Positions 52,819 to 61,139 of a stretch of DNA of 64,000 nt are shown one piece after another. The stretch spans positions 1-64,000 of the forward strand of contig CALNWS010000009.1 of assembly GCA_940747215.1 (NCBI GenBank), given 5' to 3'. Every line of letters begins with the position of its first letter. Position 1 is the first letter of the stretch. A program made the translations under genes and the position numbers. The notes below the pieces were generated by a model that saw only the letters and a program-made list of their open reading frames with translations, had not been told where the DNA came from and did no database searches. The stretch is from an uncultured Paraburkholderia sp. Lineage in GTDB: Bacteria; Pseudomonadota; Gammaproteobacteria; Burkholderiales; Burkholderiaceae.

Positions 52819-53148
52819 GTGTCGTTCATTTCCAATGCCTTCGCCCAAGGCACTGCAGCAGGTGGCGTCGAATCGAACCTGATGAGCTTCCTGCCGCTGA
52901 TCCTGATGTTCGGCGTGCTGTACTTCATCATGATTCGCCCGCAAATGAAGCGCCAGAAGGAACACCGCAACATGCTCTCGGCCATGGCCAAAGGCGACGA
53001 AGTGGTGACGAACGGCGGCATCGTCGGCAAGGTGACGAAGGTGGGTGAAGCCTACGTCGGCGTCGAAATCTCGGAAGGCACGGAAATCACCGTGCAAAAG
53101 GCGTTGATCACAACAATTCTCCCGAAGGGCACGATCAAGTCGCTGTAA
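52819..53148 (+). CDS. yajC: Sec translocon accessory protein YajC
   Basis: 109 residues starting with GTG 52819 after GGAGAG. One membrane helix (SFLPLILMFGVLYFIMIRP) near residue 25 and the conserved MKRQKEHRNMLSAMAKGDEVVTNGGIVGKV define the family. YajC forms a complex with SecD and SecF that assists SecYEG export. It is followed by secD after 129 bases. Its 5' leader has been lengthened by the inserted flgE fragment. Confidence 0.96.
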   Translation: MSFISNAFAQGTAAGGVESNLMSFLPLILMFGVLYFIMIRPQMKRQKEHRNMLSAMAKGDEVVTNGGIVGKVTKVGEAYVGVEISEGTEITVQKALITTILPKGTIKSL

Positions 53149-53277
53149 GGCCTGCTCTCTCGCATCCGGCGCGGCTTCGCCGGCAGTTTCTCCGGCACGC
53201 AACGCAGCACACCGTGAACCGCCCGCGCTCATCGCCGGATGCATCGCTTCCAAGCCAACCTTCCCGTTGGACCACTC

Positions 53278-55323
53278 ATGAATCGTTACCCCCTCTGGAA
53301 ATACGCCGTGATGCTGGTGGCTCTGGTCATCGGCCTCGTGTACACGCTGCCCAACCTGTTCGGCGAAGCGCCGGCGGTGCAGGTGTCGAGCGGCAAGGCG
53401 ACGGTCAAGCTCGACTCGACCACGCTGTCGGCGGTCGAAGCGGCGCTCGCCTCGAGTCAGATCAAGCCTGAAGATGTCACATTCGACAACTCGTCGACCA
53501 ACGCGAACATCCGCGTGCGTCTGCTCGACACCGACACGCAGCTGCGCGTGAAGGATCTGCTGCAGAAGTCGCTCAACAGCGACCCGAACGACCTGCAATT
53601 CATCGTCGCGCTGAATCTACAGAGCGCTTCGCCGCGCTGGCTGACCGCGCTGCACGCATTGCCCATGTACCTCGGTCTCGATCTGCGCGGCGGCGTGCAC
53701 TTCCTGCTGCAGGTCGACATGGCGGGCGCGCTGAACAAGAAGCTCGACTCTGACGCGTCGGATGCGCGCACGCTCCTGCGCGACAACAGCATCCGCGACG
53801 GCGGCGTGAACCGCGTCAACCAGACGGTGGTGATCAATTTCGCCGACCAGGCCACGGCAGACACAGCGTCGAAGCAACTGGCGCGCGGCATCGGCGAACT
53901 CCAGTGGGCCTCGCAGGCGTCGCCCGACGGCGGCGTGCAACTAGTCGGCACCTTCACGCCGGCCGTGCAGAAGGCCATGCAGAACGCCGCGCTCAAGCAG
54001 AACATCACCACGCTGCATAACCGCGTGAACGAACTCGGCGTGGCGGAGCCGGTGATCCAGCAGCAAGGCTCCGACCGTATCGTGGTCGAACTGCCGGGTG
54101 TACAGGACACGGCGAAGGCGAAGGACATCATCGGCCGTACGGCTACGCTCGAAGCGCGTCTTGCCGACCCGGTCAACACGCACCCGAATCCGTCGGACCC
54201 GGTGCCGCCGGGCGACGAGCTCTTCACGCAGGGCAATCAGGTCCCGGTGCTGCTGCGCAAGCAGATCATCTTCACGGGCGACCGGATTATCGACGCGTCG
54301 GCGGGCTTCGACGAGCATCAGCGCCCATCCGTCAGCATCCGCCTCGATTCGGCCGGCGGCCGCTCGGTGCGTAGCGTTTCGCGCGACAACATCGGCAAGC
54401 CGATGGCCATGGTCCTGTTCGAAAAGGGCAAGGGCGAAGTGCTGACGGTGGCGACGATTCAATCGGAACTGGGCGACCGCTTCCAGATTACCGGCCAGCC
54501 AACGCCGCAAGCTGCCGCTGACCTCGCGCTGCTGCTGCGCGCCGGTTCGCTCGCGGCGCCGATGGACATCATCGAAGAACGCACGATCGGCCCGAGCCTC
54601 GGCGCGGACAACATCAAGAAGGGCTTCCACTCGGTGGTGTGGGGCTTTGCGGCAATCGCCGTCTTCATGATCGCGTACTACATGCTGTTCGGCGTGATCT
54701 CCATGATCGGCCTGTCGGTCAACCTGCTGCTGCTGATCGCCGTTCTGTCGATGCTGCAGGCCACGCTCACGCTGCCGGGTATCGCCGCTATCGCGCTCGC
54801 GCTCGGTATGGCGATCGACGCGAACGTGCTGATCAACGAACGCGTGCGTGAAGAGCTGCGCAACGGCGCACCGCCGCAGCTCGCGATCCAGAACGGTTAC
54901 GCGCATGCATGGGTGACCATTCTCGACTCGAACGTCACCACGCTCATCGCCGGTATCGCGCTGCTCGCGTTCGGCTCGGGTCCGGTGCGTGGCTTCGCGA
55001 TCGTCCACTGTATCGGCATTCTGACGTCGATGTTCTCCGCGGTGTTCTTCTCGCGCGGTATCGTCAACCTCTGGTACGGCGGCAAGAAGAAGCTGAAGTC
55101 GCTCGCGATTGGCCAAGTGTGGCGTCCGGAAACGTCGCCGGCTGGATCGGCGGCTTATCTCGGTCAGGACGACGCCGCAACGGACACCGGCAAGGCTATC
55201 GCCGCCGCAACGGTTGCGGCCAGGCCGAAGGCCGGAGCTTCGGCGCAGGCTCGCGCCGGCAAGCCGACCGTGCGTCGCCGCAACGCGTCGAATTCGTCGC
55301 AGAAACCGGGTTCATCCCGCTGA
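53278..55323 (+). CDS. secD: protein translocase subunit SecD
   Basis: 681 residues. SecD with SecF pulls preproteins through the inner membrane using the proton gradient. One N-terminal helix (YAVMLVALVIGLVYTLPNLFG), the LGLDLRGGVHFLLQVD motif, a large periplasmic P1 region, and the C-terminal five-helix RND-like domain (GFAAIAVFMIAYYMLFG to GFAIVHCIGILTSMFSAVF) with the catalytic Asp in LALGMAIDANVLINERVREE. The start ATG 53278 gives the family N-terminus MNRYPLWKY. It ends with a basic tail. Confidence 0.97.
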   Translation: MNRYPLWKYAVMLVALVIGLVYTLPNLFGEAPAVQVSSGKATVKLDSTTLSAVEAALASSQIKPEDVTFDNSSTNANIRVRLLDTDTQLRVKDLLQKSLNSDPNDLQFIVALNLQSASPRWLTALHALPMYLGLDLRGGVHFLLQVDMAGALNKKLDSDASDARTLLRDNSIRDGGVNRVNQTVVINFADQATADTASKQLARGIGELQWASQASPDGGVQLVGTFTPAVQKAMQNAALKQNITTLHNRVNELGVAEPVIQQQGSDRIVVELPGVQDTAKAKDIIGRTATLEARLADPVNTHPNPSDPVPPGDELFTQGNQVPVLLRKQIIFTGDRIIDASAGFDEHQRPSVSIRLDSAGGRSVRSVSRDNIGKPMAMVLFEKGKGEVLTVATIQSELGDRFQITGQPTPQAAADLALLLRAGSLAAPMDIIEERTIGPSLGADNIKKGFHSVVWGFAAIAVFMIAYYMLFGVISMIGLSVNLLLLIAVLSMLQATLTLPGIAAIALALGMAIDANVLINERVREELRNGAPPQLAIQNGYAHAWVTILDSNVTTLIAGIALLAFGSGPVRGFAIVHCIGILTSMFSAVFFSRGIVNLWYGGKKKLKSLAIGQVWRPETSPAGSAAYLGQDDAATDTGKAIAAATVAARPKAGASAQARAGKPTVRRRNASNSSQKPGSSR

Positions 55324-55341
55324 GTCCCGGAGAACTAGACC

Positions 55342-56229
55342 ATGGAATTTTTCCGTTTCCGTAAAGACATTCCGTTCATGCAGCGCGCGTTGATCTTCAA
55401 CGCGATCTCGCTGCTGACGTTCCTTGCCGCTGTTTTCTTCCTCGTGCATCGCGGGCTGCATCTGTCGGTGGAATTCACCGGCGGTACGGTGATCGAGGTG
55501 CAGTATCCGGGCGCGGCGCCGCTCGACCCGGTGCGCGGCTCGCTCGCGCGCCTTGGTTACGCGGACGCGCAGGTGCAGAACTTCGGCACCTCGCGCGACG
55601 TGCTGATCCGTCTGCCGCTCAAGCAGGGCTTCACGTCCACGCAACAGAGCGACCAGGTCATGACCGCGCTGAAAACCGACACGCCGCAGGTGCAGTTACA
55701 GCACGTCGAATTCGTCGGTCCGCAGGTCGGCAAGGAACTCGCTACAGACGGCCTGCTCGCGCTCGCCTGCGTGGTGGTCGGCATCGTGATCTACCTGTCG
55801 TTCCGTTTCGAATGGAAGTACGCCATCGCCGGCGTGATCGCGAACTTGCACGACGTGGTGATCATTTTTGGTTTCTTCGCGTTCTTCCAGTGGGAGTTCT
55901 CGCTGTCGGTGCTGGCCGCCGTGCTCGCGGTACTCGGCTATTCGGTGAACGAATCGGTCGTTATCTTCGACCGGATTCGCGAAACCTTCCGCCACGAACG
56001 CAAGCTGAGCGTGATCGAAGTCATCAACCACGCGATTACCAGCACGATGTCGCGAACCATCATCACGCACGGCTATACGCAGATGATGGTGCTCTCCATG
56101 TTCCTGTTCGGCGGCCCCACGCTGCACTACTTCGCGCTCGCTTTGACGGTGGGTATTCTGTTCGGTATCTACTCGTCGGTGTTCGTCGCCGCGGTGCTCG
56201 CCATGTGGTTCGGCGTGAAGACCTGCTGA
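55342..56229 (+). CDS. secF: protein translocase subunit SecF, C-terminal tail frameshifted
   Basis: 295 residues carrying all of SecF's membrane domain: N-terminal helix with FLVHRGLHLSVEFTGGTVIEV, and helices 2-6 with LGYSVNESVVIFDRIRE holding the conserved Asp, and SRTIITHGYTQMMVLSMFLFGGP. It ends MWFGVKTC. The normal tail (DLLKDKKPGVDPNDP to GEQV) is still readable in another frame up to 56285. A 7-bp deletion between two GAAG repeats at about 56216 would explain this. Only the short cytoplasmic tail is lost, so the protein is probably functional. Confidence 0.9.
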   Translation: MEFFRFRKDIPFMQRALIFNAISLLTFLAAVFFLVHRGLHLSVEFTGGTVIEVQYPGAAPLDPVRGSLARLGYADAQVQNFGTSRDVLIRLPLKQGFTSTQQSDQVMTALKTDTPQVQLQHVEFVGPQVGKELATDGLLALACVVVGIVIYLSFRFEWKYAIAGVIANLHDVVIIFGFFAFFQWEFSLSVLAAVLAVLGYSVNESVVIFDRIRETFRHERKLSVIEVINHAITSTMSRTIITHGYTQMMVLSMFLFGGPTLHYFALALTVGILFGIYSSVFVAAVLAMWFGVKTC

Positions 56230-56351
56230 AGGACAAGAAGCCGGGCGTCGACCCGAACGATCCGAACGCGGGCGAGCAAGTTTAAGCGTGCTTCAGTTTC
56301 CCGGCTGCGTCGTTGCCGGCCGAAGTTGCTGAAGACAAGGCTGCTGCAATG

Positions 56352-56384
56352 AAAAAAGGCCGGTTCTCACAAACCGGCCTTTTG
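56352..56384. terminator. terminator between secF and the MFS remnant
   Basis: An 11-bp stem (aaaggccggtt with aaccggccttt, loop of about six) flanked by A- and T-runs, usable in both directions between convergent genes. Confidence 0.85.
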
Positions 56385-56428
56385 CGTTTACCGCTTCAGC
56401 ACAACAACGAGCGTAGAAGCACCGAGCT

Positions 56429-57711
56429 TTAACGGAACCCCAGCTTGGTACGCGCCGCAATCAATGCGACGAGGCTTATCACAGCGGCGAAAATCATGTA
56501 GTAGCTCGGCGCGGCTTTCGACCCGGTGACAGTAATCAGCCACGCGATGATGAACGGCCCGAAGCCGCCGAAAATCGTCACGGCGATGTTATAGGCGAGC
56601 GACATGCTGGTGGTGCGCGTCTGCACCGGGAACATTTCGGACAGCAAGCCTGGCAGCGCGCCGAAATAGCCCGTCATCAGAAAGCCGAACACGATCTGCA
56701 TGCCCATCAGAGAGCCGAACGTGGGATACGCGATCAGATACAGAAATGCCGGATAGATGAGTACGAGCAACAGCAGCGCCGAAATCAGCATGATCGTGGG
56801 TGCGTCCGTGCTTATCCGACAGATGACCGACGAACGGGGCGAACACCATCTGGATCAGGCCGGTCAGCGCAATCGCCGAAAATGCGACCGAAGGTACAAG
56901 CCCGAGTTGCTTCACGCCGAAGGTCGGCATGAAGAGCACGAGATAGGTCGACACCGTGCCGAGCACCACCACGCCAATGGCGATCACGAGCCGCAGTTTC
57001 TGGGTACTGATGGTGTCGCGCAGCAGCGTATCCGTGTCTTCCGCCGCGAGAAATTCGGGCGTTTCGTCGAGTTTCGTGTGGATGTACCACGCCACCGGTC
57101 CGATCAGCAGACCGAAAAAGAACGGCACGCGCCAGCCCCACGAGCCCATCTGTTCCGGCGACAGATTCCTCCCCGTCAGCAGCACGCCGAACGCGGCGGC
57201 AAGCAACGTCGTCAAACCTTGGCTCGCGACCTGCCAGCTCGCGAAGAACCCGTGCCGCCCCGGCACGTGTTCCGCCAGAAACGCGGTAGCGTTGCCGAAT
57301 TCGCCGCCCGCCGAAAGCCCTCCTGCATCAGCCGCGCGACCACGAGAATCAGCGGTGCTGCGATGCCGGTGCTTTGATACGTCGGCAGGATCGCGATGAT
57401 CAGCGTGCCGGACATCATCAGCACGATGGATAGTGTGAGCGCCGTCTTGCGCCCCGCGCGGTCGGCATACGCGCCCAGCACGATCGCGCCGAGCGGGCAC
57501 ATGAAAAACGAGACGCCGAACGCGCCGAGCGTAACCAGCATCGAGGCAGTTTCATTCCCGGCCGGGAAAAACAGCTTCGAGATGATCAGCGCAAAAAACC
57601 GTACACCACCAGAGCCAACCATTCCAGCGCGTTGCCGATAGAGGCGGCGATAACCGCCCGCCACGAGTTCTGCCGGCTTCGCGCAAGGCTTGCTGCTGTC
57701 GTGGCGTTTAT
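56429..57711 (-). pseudogene. MFS transporter, metabolite:H+ symporter (ProP-like) family, frameshifted
   Basis: Segments in three or more frames add up to a 12-helix MHS-type transporter: VIAASIGNALEWLALVVYGFF, RPLGAIVLG-like CPLGAIVLGAYADRAGRKTAL (the GxxxDRxGR loop between helices 2 and 3), ILVVARLMQ, GEFGNATAFLAEHVPGR, HGFFASWQVASQG, and the C-terminal SLAYNIAVTIFGGFGPFII. Shifts occur near 57595, 57310 and 56810. Relatives import proline, betaine or alpha-ketoglutarate; the substrate is not known. No intact start codon was found at the expected place near 57711. Bases 57712-57903 hold nothing I recognise. Confidence 0.85.
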
Positions 57712-57903
57712 TCAGATCTCCAGTTCGCGCGAACTTATATTGGTGTTCGATGTGTGTCCGGATCAAATCCGGTTCCGCCCACTGGATGCGTACACAACCA
57801 ATGCGGCCAATGCGATCTATCTATGTACATCAAAAAATTAAAGCGGCGCGATTAGCAAATAGCCGAAGCCCGCGCCGTAAGGCTTTGCGCGCTGCGTCTG
57901 CCA

Positions 57904-57942
57904 ATAAAAAACCGCTTCGGCGCATCAGCGCCCGAAGCGGTC
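57904..57942 (-). terminator. terminator of the yceI genes
   Basis: Minus-strand stem accgcttcgggcgc paired with gcgccgaagcggt followed by TTTTTTATT; about 50 bases past the yceI stop. Confidence 0.85.
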
Positions 57943-57994
57943 TCCTGTTGCAGCGCAACGGCGTCGAGCGGCCGCCGCGCAAAGTCGAACCTGA

Positions 57995-58553
57995 TTACTG
58001 TTTGATGCCTTCGGTCTGGATATGCAGCTTGGTGTCCATGCTGAAGCCGTACTTCGTGCCGAAATCCATGCCGTAATCCGCGCGATTGAAATGCGCGCTC
58101 GCTTCCACGTCGCACACTTCGCGCTTGAGCATCGGATGCGGCATGCATTTGAAAGACTCGATCGTCAGGTTGAGCGGCTTCGTCACGCCGTGCAGCGTGA
58201 ACGTGCCCTCCACTTCGACCAGCTTGTCGCCGTTGAACTTGATGCTGGTGCCTTTGTAAGTCGCCGTCGGATACTTCGCGACGTCGAAGAACTCCGCCGT
58301 TTTCAGGTGCTCGTCGAGCTTGGTGTTGCCGGTCTGCACCGAAGCCAGATCGACCGTCACGTCGACCGTGCCGGTTCTCGCCGCGCGGTCGAGCGTCACC
58401 GTACCGGAGCTTTTCGTGAACTTGCCTCGCCAGACGGACAGACCGCCGAAGTGATCCGCCTCGAAACTCGGGTACGTGTGCGTCGGATCGAGCTGGTAGG
58501 TGGCGGCAAAGGCAGCGATCGAAACGGAAGAAGCCAGCGAGGCGCGGCAGACG
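57995..58553 (-). pseudogene. YceI family periplasmic protein (second copy), start lost
   Basis: An intact YceI lipid-binding-like domain of about 180 residues: [86 protein letters not shown]. Half of a signal peptide ([11 protein letters not shown]) remains, but no start codon is in frame after the end of the neighbouring yceI copy; a deletion seems to have removed the ribosome site and first codons. It could be made only by fusion with upstream sequence, so I call it a pseudogene. Confidence 0.7.
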
Positions 58554-59040
58554 TCACTTGCGTGCGGCAACGATATTGAAACTTGATGACCACTTCGTCG
58601 GCGACCACGGACGTGTCTTTCCACTCGCCGGTGCCGATGTCGAACTGCGAGCGTTTGATCGGCAGCGACCCGTCGAACACCTGCGTCGCGCCCTGCTGCG
58701 TCACTGTGACGGGCACGACCACCGTCTGCGATTTGCCCTTGATGGTCAGCTTGCCCGTGATCTTGAACTGATTGCCGCCCGCCGGCGCGATCGCGCTGGA
58801 GACGAACGTGGCTCGGATAGGTTTTCGCGTCGAACCAGTCCTTGCCACGCACCTGGTCGTTGTAGCTTTCGTCGCCGAGATCGTAGCTGCCCACGTCGAT
58901 GCTGAATTGCGCCGCTGCCGTCGGCCGGTTTCGACGGATCGAATTTCACCTGCGCAGTGAACTTGTTGAACTTGCCTTCCACCGGCACGTTCATCTGCTT
59001 CGACGTGGCCGTAACCGTGCTTTTCGACACATCGACTTGC
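58554..59040 (-). pseudogene. YceI family protein (first copy), frameshifted and joined to cytochrome b561
   Basis: Frame pieces: VDVSKSTVTATSKQMNVPVE and [21 protein letters not shown], then [20 protein letters not shown] in a second frame, then [26 protein letters not shown] and [20 protein letters not shown] in a third, ending KFQY and VAARK with one more shift. The signal peptide is absent: the 5' end joins directly to the b561 remnant. Function of YceI proteins is poorly known (isoprenoid binding). Confidence 0.75.
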
Positions 59041-59318
59041 GTAAGCGCGCTGCCAGAGTGGCATGCGGCGTGGCATGGGCGGCGCGGTGTGCGTGGCGCG
59101 CCAGAGAATGCGCAGAATCGCGAGCACGAAGACCGTCACGCCGATCCACTTATGCCAAAAGAAATAGCGCAGCTTGGTGGGCGTGAATCCGGGGATGTCG
59201 GTCATCACCCAGCCGAGAGCAAAACCGCACACGATGAGGAGCGCGCGATCAGCCAGTGAAACGCGATGGCGGTACACGTGTACGACTCCCGGCCCGCGAA
59301 AGAAGGATTGATTGCCAT
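59041..59318 (-). pseudogene. cytochrome b561, N-terminal remnant
   Basis: ATG 59318 begins MAINPSFAGRESYTCTAIAFHWLIA, shifts near 59245, and continues LLIVCGFALGWVMTDIPGFTPTK and YFFWHKWIGVTVFVLAILRIL with the two haem-ligand His positions (FHW and WHKW). The last two helices are missing, and the sequence runs straight into yceI at about 59040. Cytochrome b561 is a small di-haem quinol oxidase unit; yceI is its common operon partner. Confidence 0.8.
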
Positions 59319-59728
59319 GACAGGTCAGCACGAGTTAAGAGAGCGAGCTAAGACAGGTTAACGGCACAGCCATGCCTGCTATTCCCTGCTTCAGCGCGAA
59401 CGCTATTGCGCGCTGGCGGGATAGGCCGGCTGACACGCATGCTTAAGGCCGCCATGCTACCCTAAGCGCGAAAAGCTGGCTGTGGCGGCTTATGTGCCCG
59501 GGTCCACAAATTGCTGACGTGCGGACTTGCAATGAACAATTAGGGACATAGAATGTCAAAGGTCACATCCATTTCATGCAAACGAACGCCCGCCCCGCGG
59601 TGTGCGGTTTGCCGAGGCAACGGCGTCGGGCACCGTGCGTTTGGTACTATTGCTCCACCTTTTCGCTAGGCCCCACCATCAACACGGCGTTGCACGCTTC
59701 CCCCACACGTCGTTAGCCCTTTTGTCGT
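59319..59728. other. intergenic, no gene seen; possible pqi promoter
   Basis: A 410-base gap between the divergent b561 remnant and pqiA. The only feature I can point to is TTGCAA (59527-59532), a 16-base spacer and TAGAAT (59549-59554), a possible sigma-70 promoter about 165 bases before pqiA. No open frame resembles a protein. Confidence 0.35.
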
Positions 59729-60484
59729 ATGGAACATGAGAATCTGATCGCGTGCCATGAATGTGATGCGCTGTTCCGCAAGCCACGGCTTGTCGGGCGC
59801 AAAATGGCGCGCTGTCCGCGCTGCGGCGCCACGCTCTATAGCGGCGTGGCGCGCAAGCTCGACGCCATTTGTGCCATGACGCTCGCCGCGCTCATCACGT
59901 TCGTGATCGCGCAAGGCTTTCCGATCGTCGAGCTGGAAACCAATGGCATCACGTCGCAAACCACGCTGTTCGGCGCGCTCGTCGCGTTGTGGGGCGAGGA
60001 CATGCAGATCGTCGCGGTCATGGTGTTCTGCTCCACCATTCTCTTTCCGCTCACGGAACTCGTCGCACTGCTCTACGTGTTGATGCCGCTGCGCTCCGGT
60101 TATGTGCCGCCGGGCTTCAGCCGTGTGCTGCGCGCAATCCAGTTCGTGCGGCCGTGGGGCATGATCGAAGTATTCATGCTCGGCGTGCTGGTTACGCTCG
60201 TCAAAATGGTGAGCCTCGCGCGCGTCATTCCGGAAGCGGCGCTCTTCGCTTTCGGCGTGCTCACGCTGATGTTCGCCGTTGTCGTCACGTTCGACCCACG
60301 CATTCTGTGGGACCTCGCCGACGAACTGAACGACCCGAGCCAGCGCCCGCTGCCGCGCACGTCGGCGGATAGCGCGGCGGTGGCGATCGGCTCGCTCGCC
60401 GGACCGCCCGCGCCGCCTTGCCATCACGGAAGACGCCGGCCGGGTATGCCGCCCGGCGCGCCGTCGGCACAGCATCGGGGATGA
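59729..60484 (+). CDS. pqiA: paraquat-inducible protein A (first PqiA subunit)
   Basis: 251 residues. The N-terminal zinc-ribbon-like pair (CHECDALF and CPRCGATLY) is followed by four membrane helices (from ICAMTLAALITFVIAQG to LFAFGVLTLMFAVVVTF). PqiA is the inner membrane partner of the MCE protein PqiB in lipid transport between the membranes. In E. coli PqiA is one protein with two such units; here they are two adjacent genes, the usual state in Burkholderia. The C-terminal 45 residues are Pro/Ala-rich and not conserved. The next gene starts seven bases later. Confidence 0.93.
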   Translation: MEHENLIACHECDALFRKPRLVGRKMARCPRCGATLYSGVARKLDAICAMTLAALITFVIAQGFPIVELETNGITSQTTLFGALVALWGEDMQIVAVMVFCSTILFPLTELVALLYVLMPLRSGYVPPGFSRVLRAIQFVRPWGMIEVFMLGVLVTLVKMVSLARVIPEAALFAFGVLTLMFAVVVTFDPRILWDLADELNDPSQRPLPRTSADSAAVAIGSLAGPPAPPCHHGRRRPGMPPGAPSAQHRG

Positions 60485-60491
60485 GCGCACG

Positions 60492-61139
60492 ATGAAATAC
60501 GTCACCGCAAGGCGCGCCGGTCTGGTTACCTGTCATGCATGCGGACGCGTCGAGCCGCGCGTTCGCTTTGTCACGCCGCAACACTGCGGACGCTGCGGCG
60601 CCACGCTGCATTCGCGCAATCCGGACAGCCTGATGCGCACGTGGGCGCTGCTGATCGCCGCGGCGCTGCTGTACATTCCCGCGAATCTGTTGCCGGTCAT
60701 GCATACGTCGTCGCTGCTCGGTTCCGAAGACGACACGATCATGAGCGGCGTCGTGTATTTCTGGACCTCCGGCGACTGGCCGCTCGCCGTGATCGTGTTC
60801 ATTGCCAGCATCATGGTGCCCATGCTGAAGCTGAGCGTGCTCGCACTGCTCACCATCACCACGCAGCGCCGTTCACGCTGGCGCCCGGAGCAGCGCACCA
60901 CGCTCTACCGGATAGTCGAGCAGATCGGGCGCTGGTCGATGCTCGACATCTTCGTCATCACGCTCACGATCGCACTGGTGCGCTTCAAATCGCTTGCCGT
61001 CATCACCGCGGGACCGGGGGCGATCGCCTTCGGCTCGGTGGTGATTCTTACCATGATGGCCTCCATGCAATTCGATCCACGACTCATCTGGGATAACGTG
61101 GACCGCAATACTCAAAAAAACTCAGGATCCGAACCATGA
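60492..61139 (+). CDS. pqiA: paraquat-inducible protein A (second PqiA subunit)
   Basis: 215 residues with the same plan as its neighbour: CHACGRV and HCGRCGATLHSRNPDS, then four helices (TWALLIAAALLYIPANLLPVM to FGSVVILTMMASMQFDPRLIWD). LYIPANLLPVM and the FDPRLIWD ending are strongly conserved in PqiA. ATG 60492; its stop overlaps the pqiB start (ATGA at 61136), so the operon is translationally coupled. Confidence 0.94.
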   Translation: MKYVTARRAGLVTCHACGRVEPRVRFVTPQHCGRCGATLHSRNPDSLMRTWALLIAAALLYIPANLLPVMHTSSLLGSEDDTIMSGVVYFWTSGDWPLAVIVFIASIMVPMLKLSVLALLTITTQRRSRWRPEQRTTLYRIVEQIGRWSMLDIFVITLTIALVRFKSLAVITAGPGAIAFGSVVILTMMASMQFDPRLIWDNVDRNTQKNSGSEP

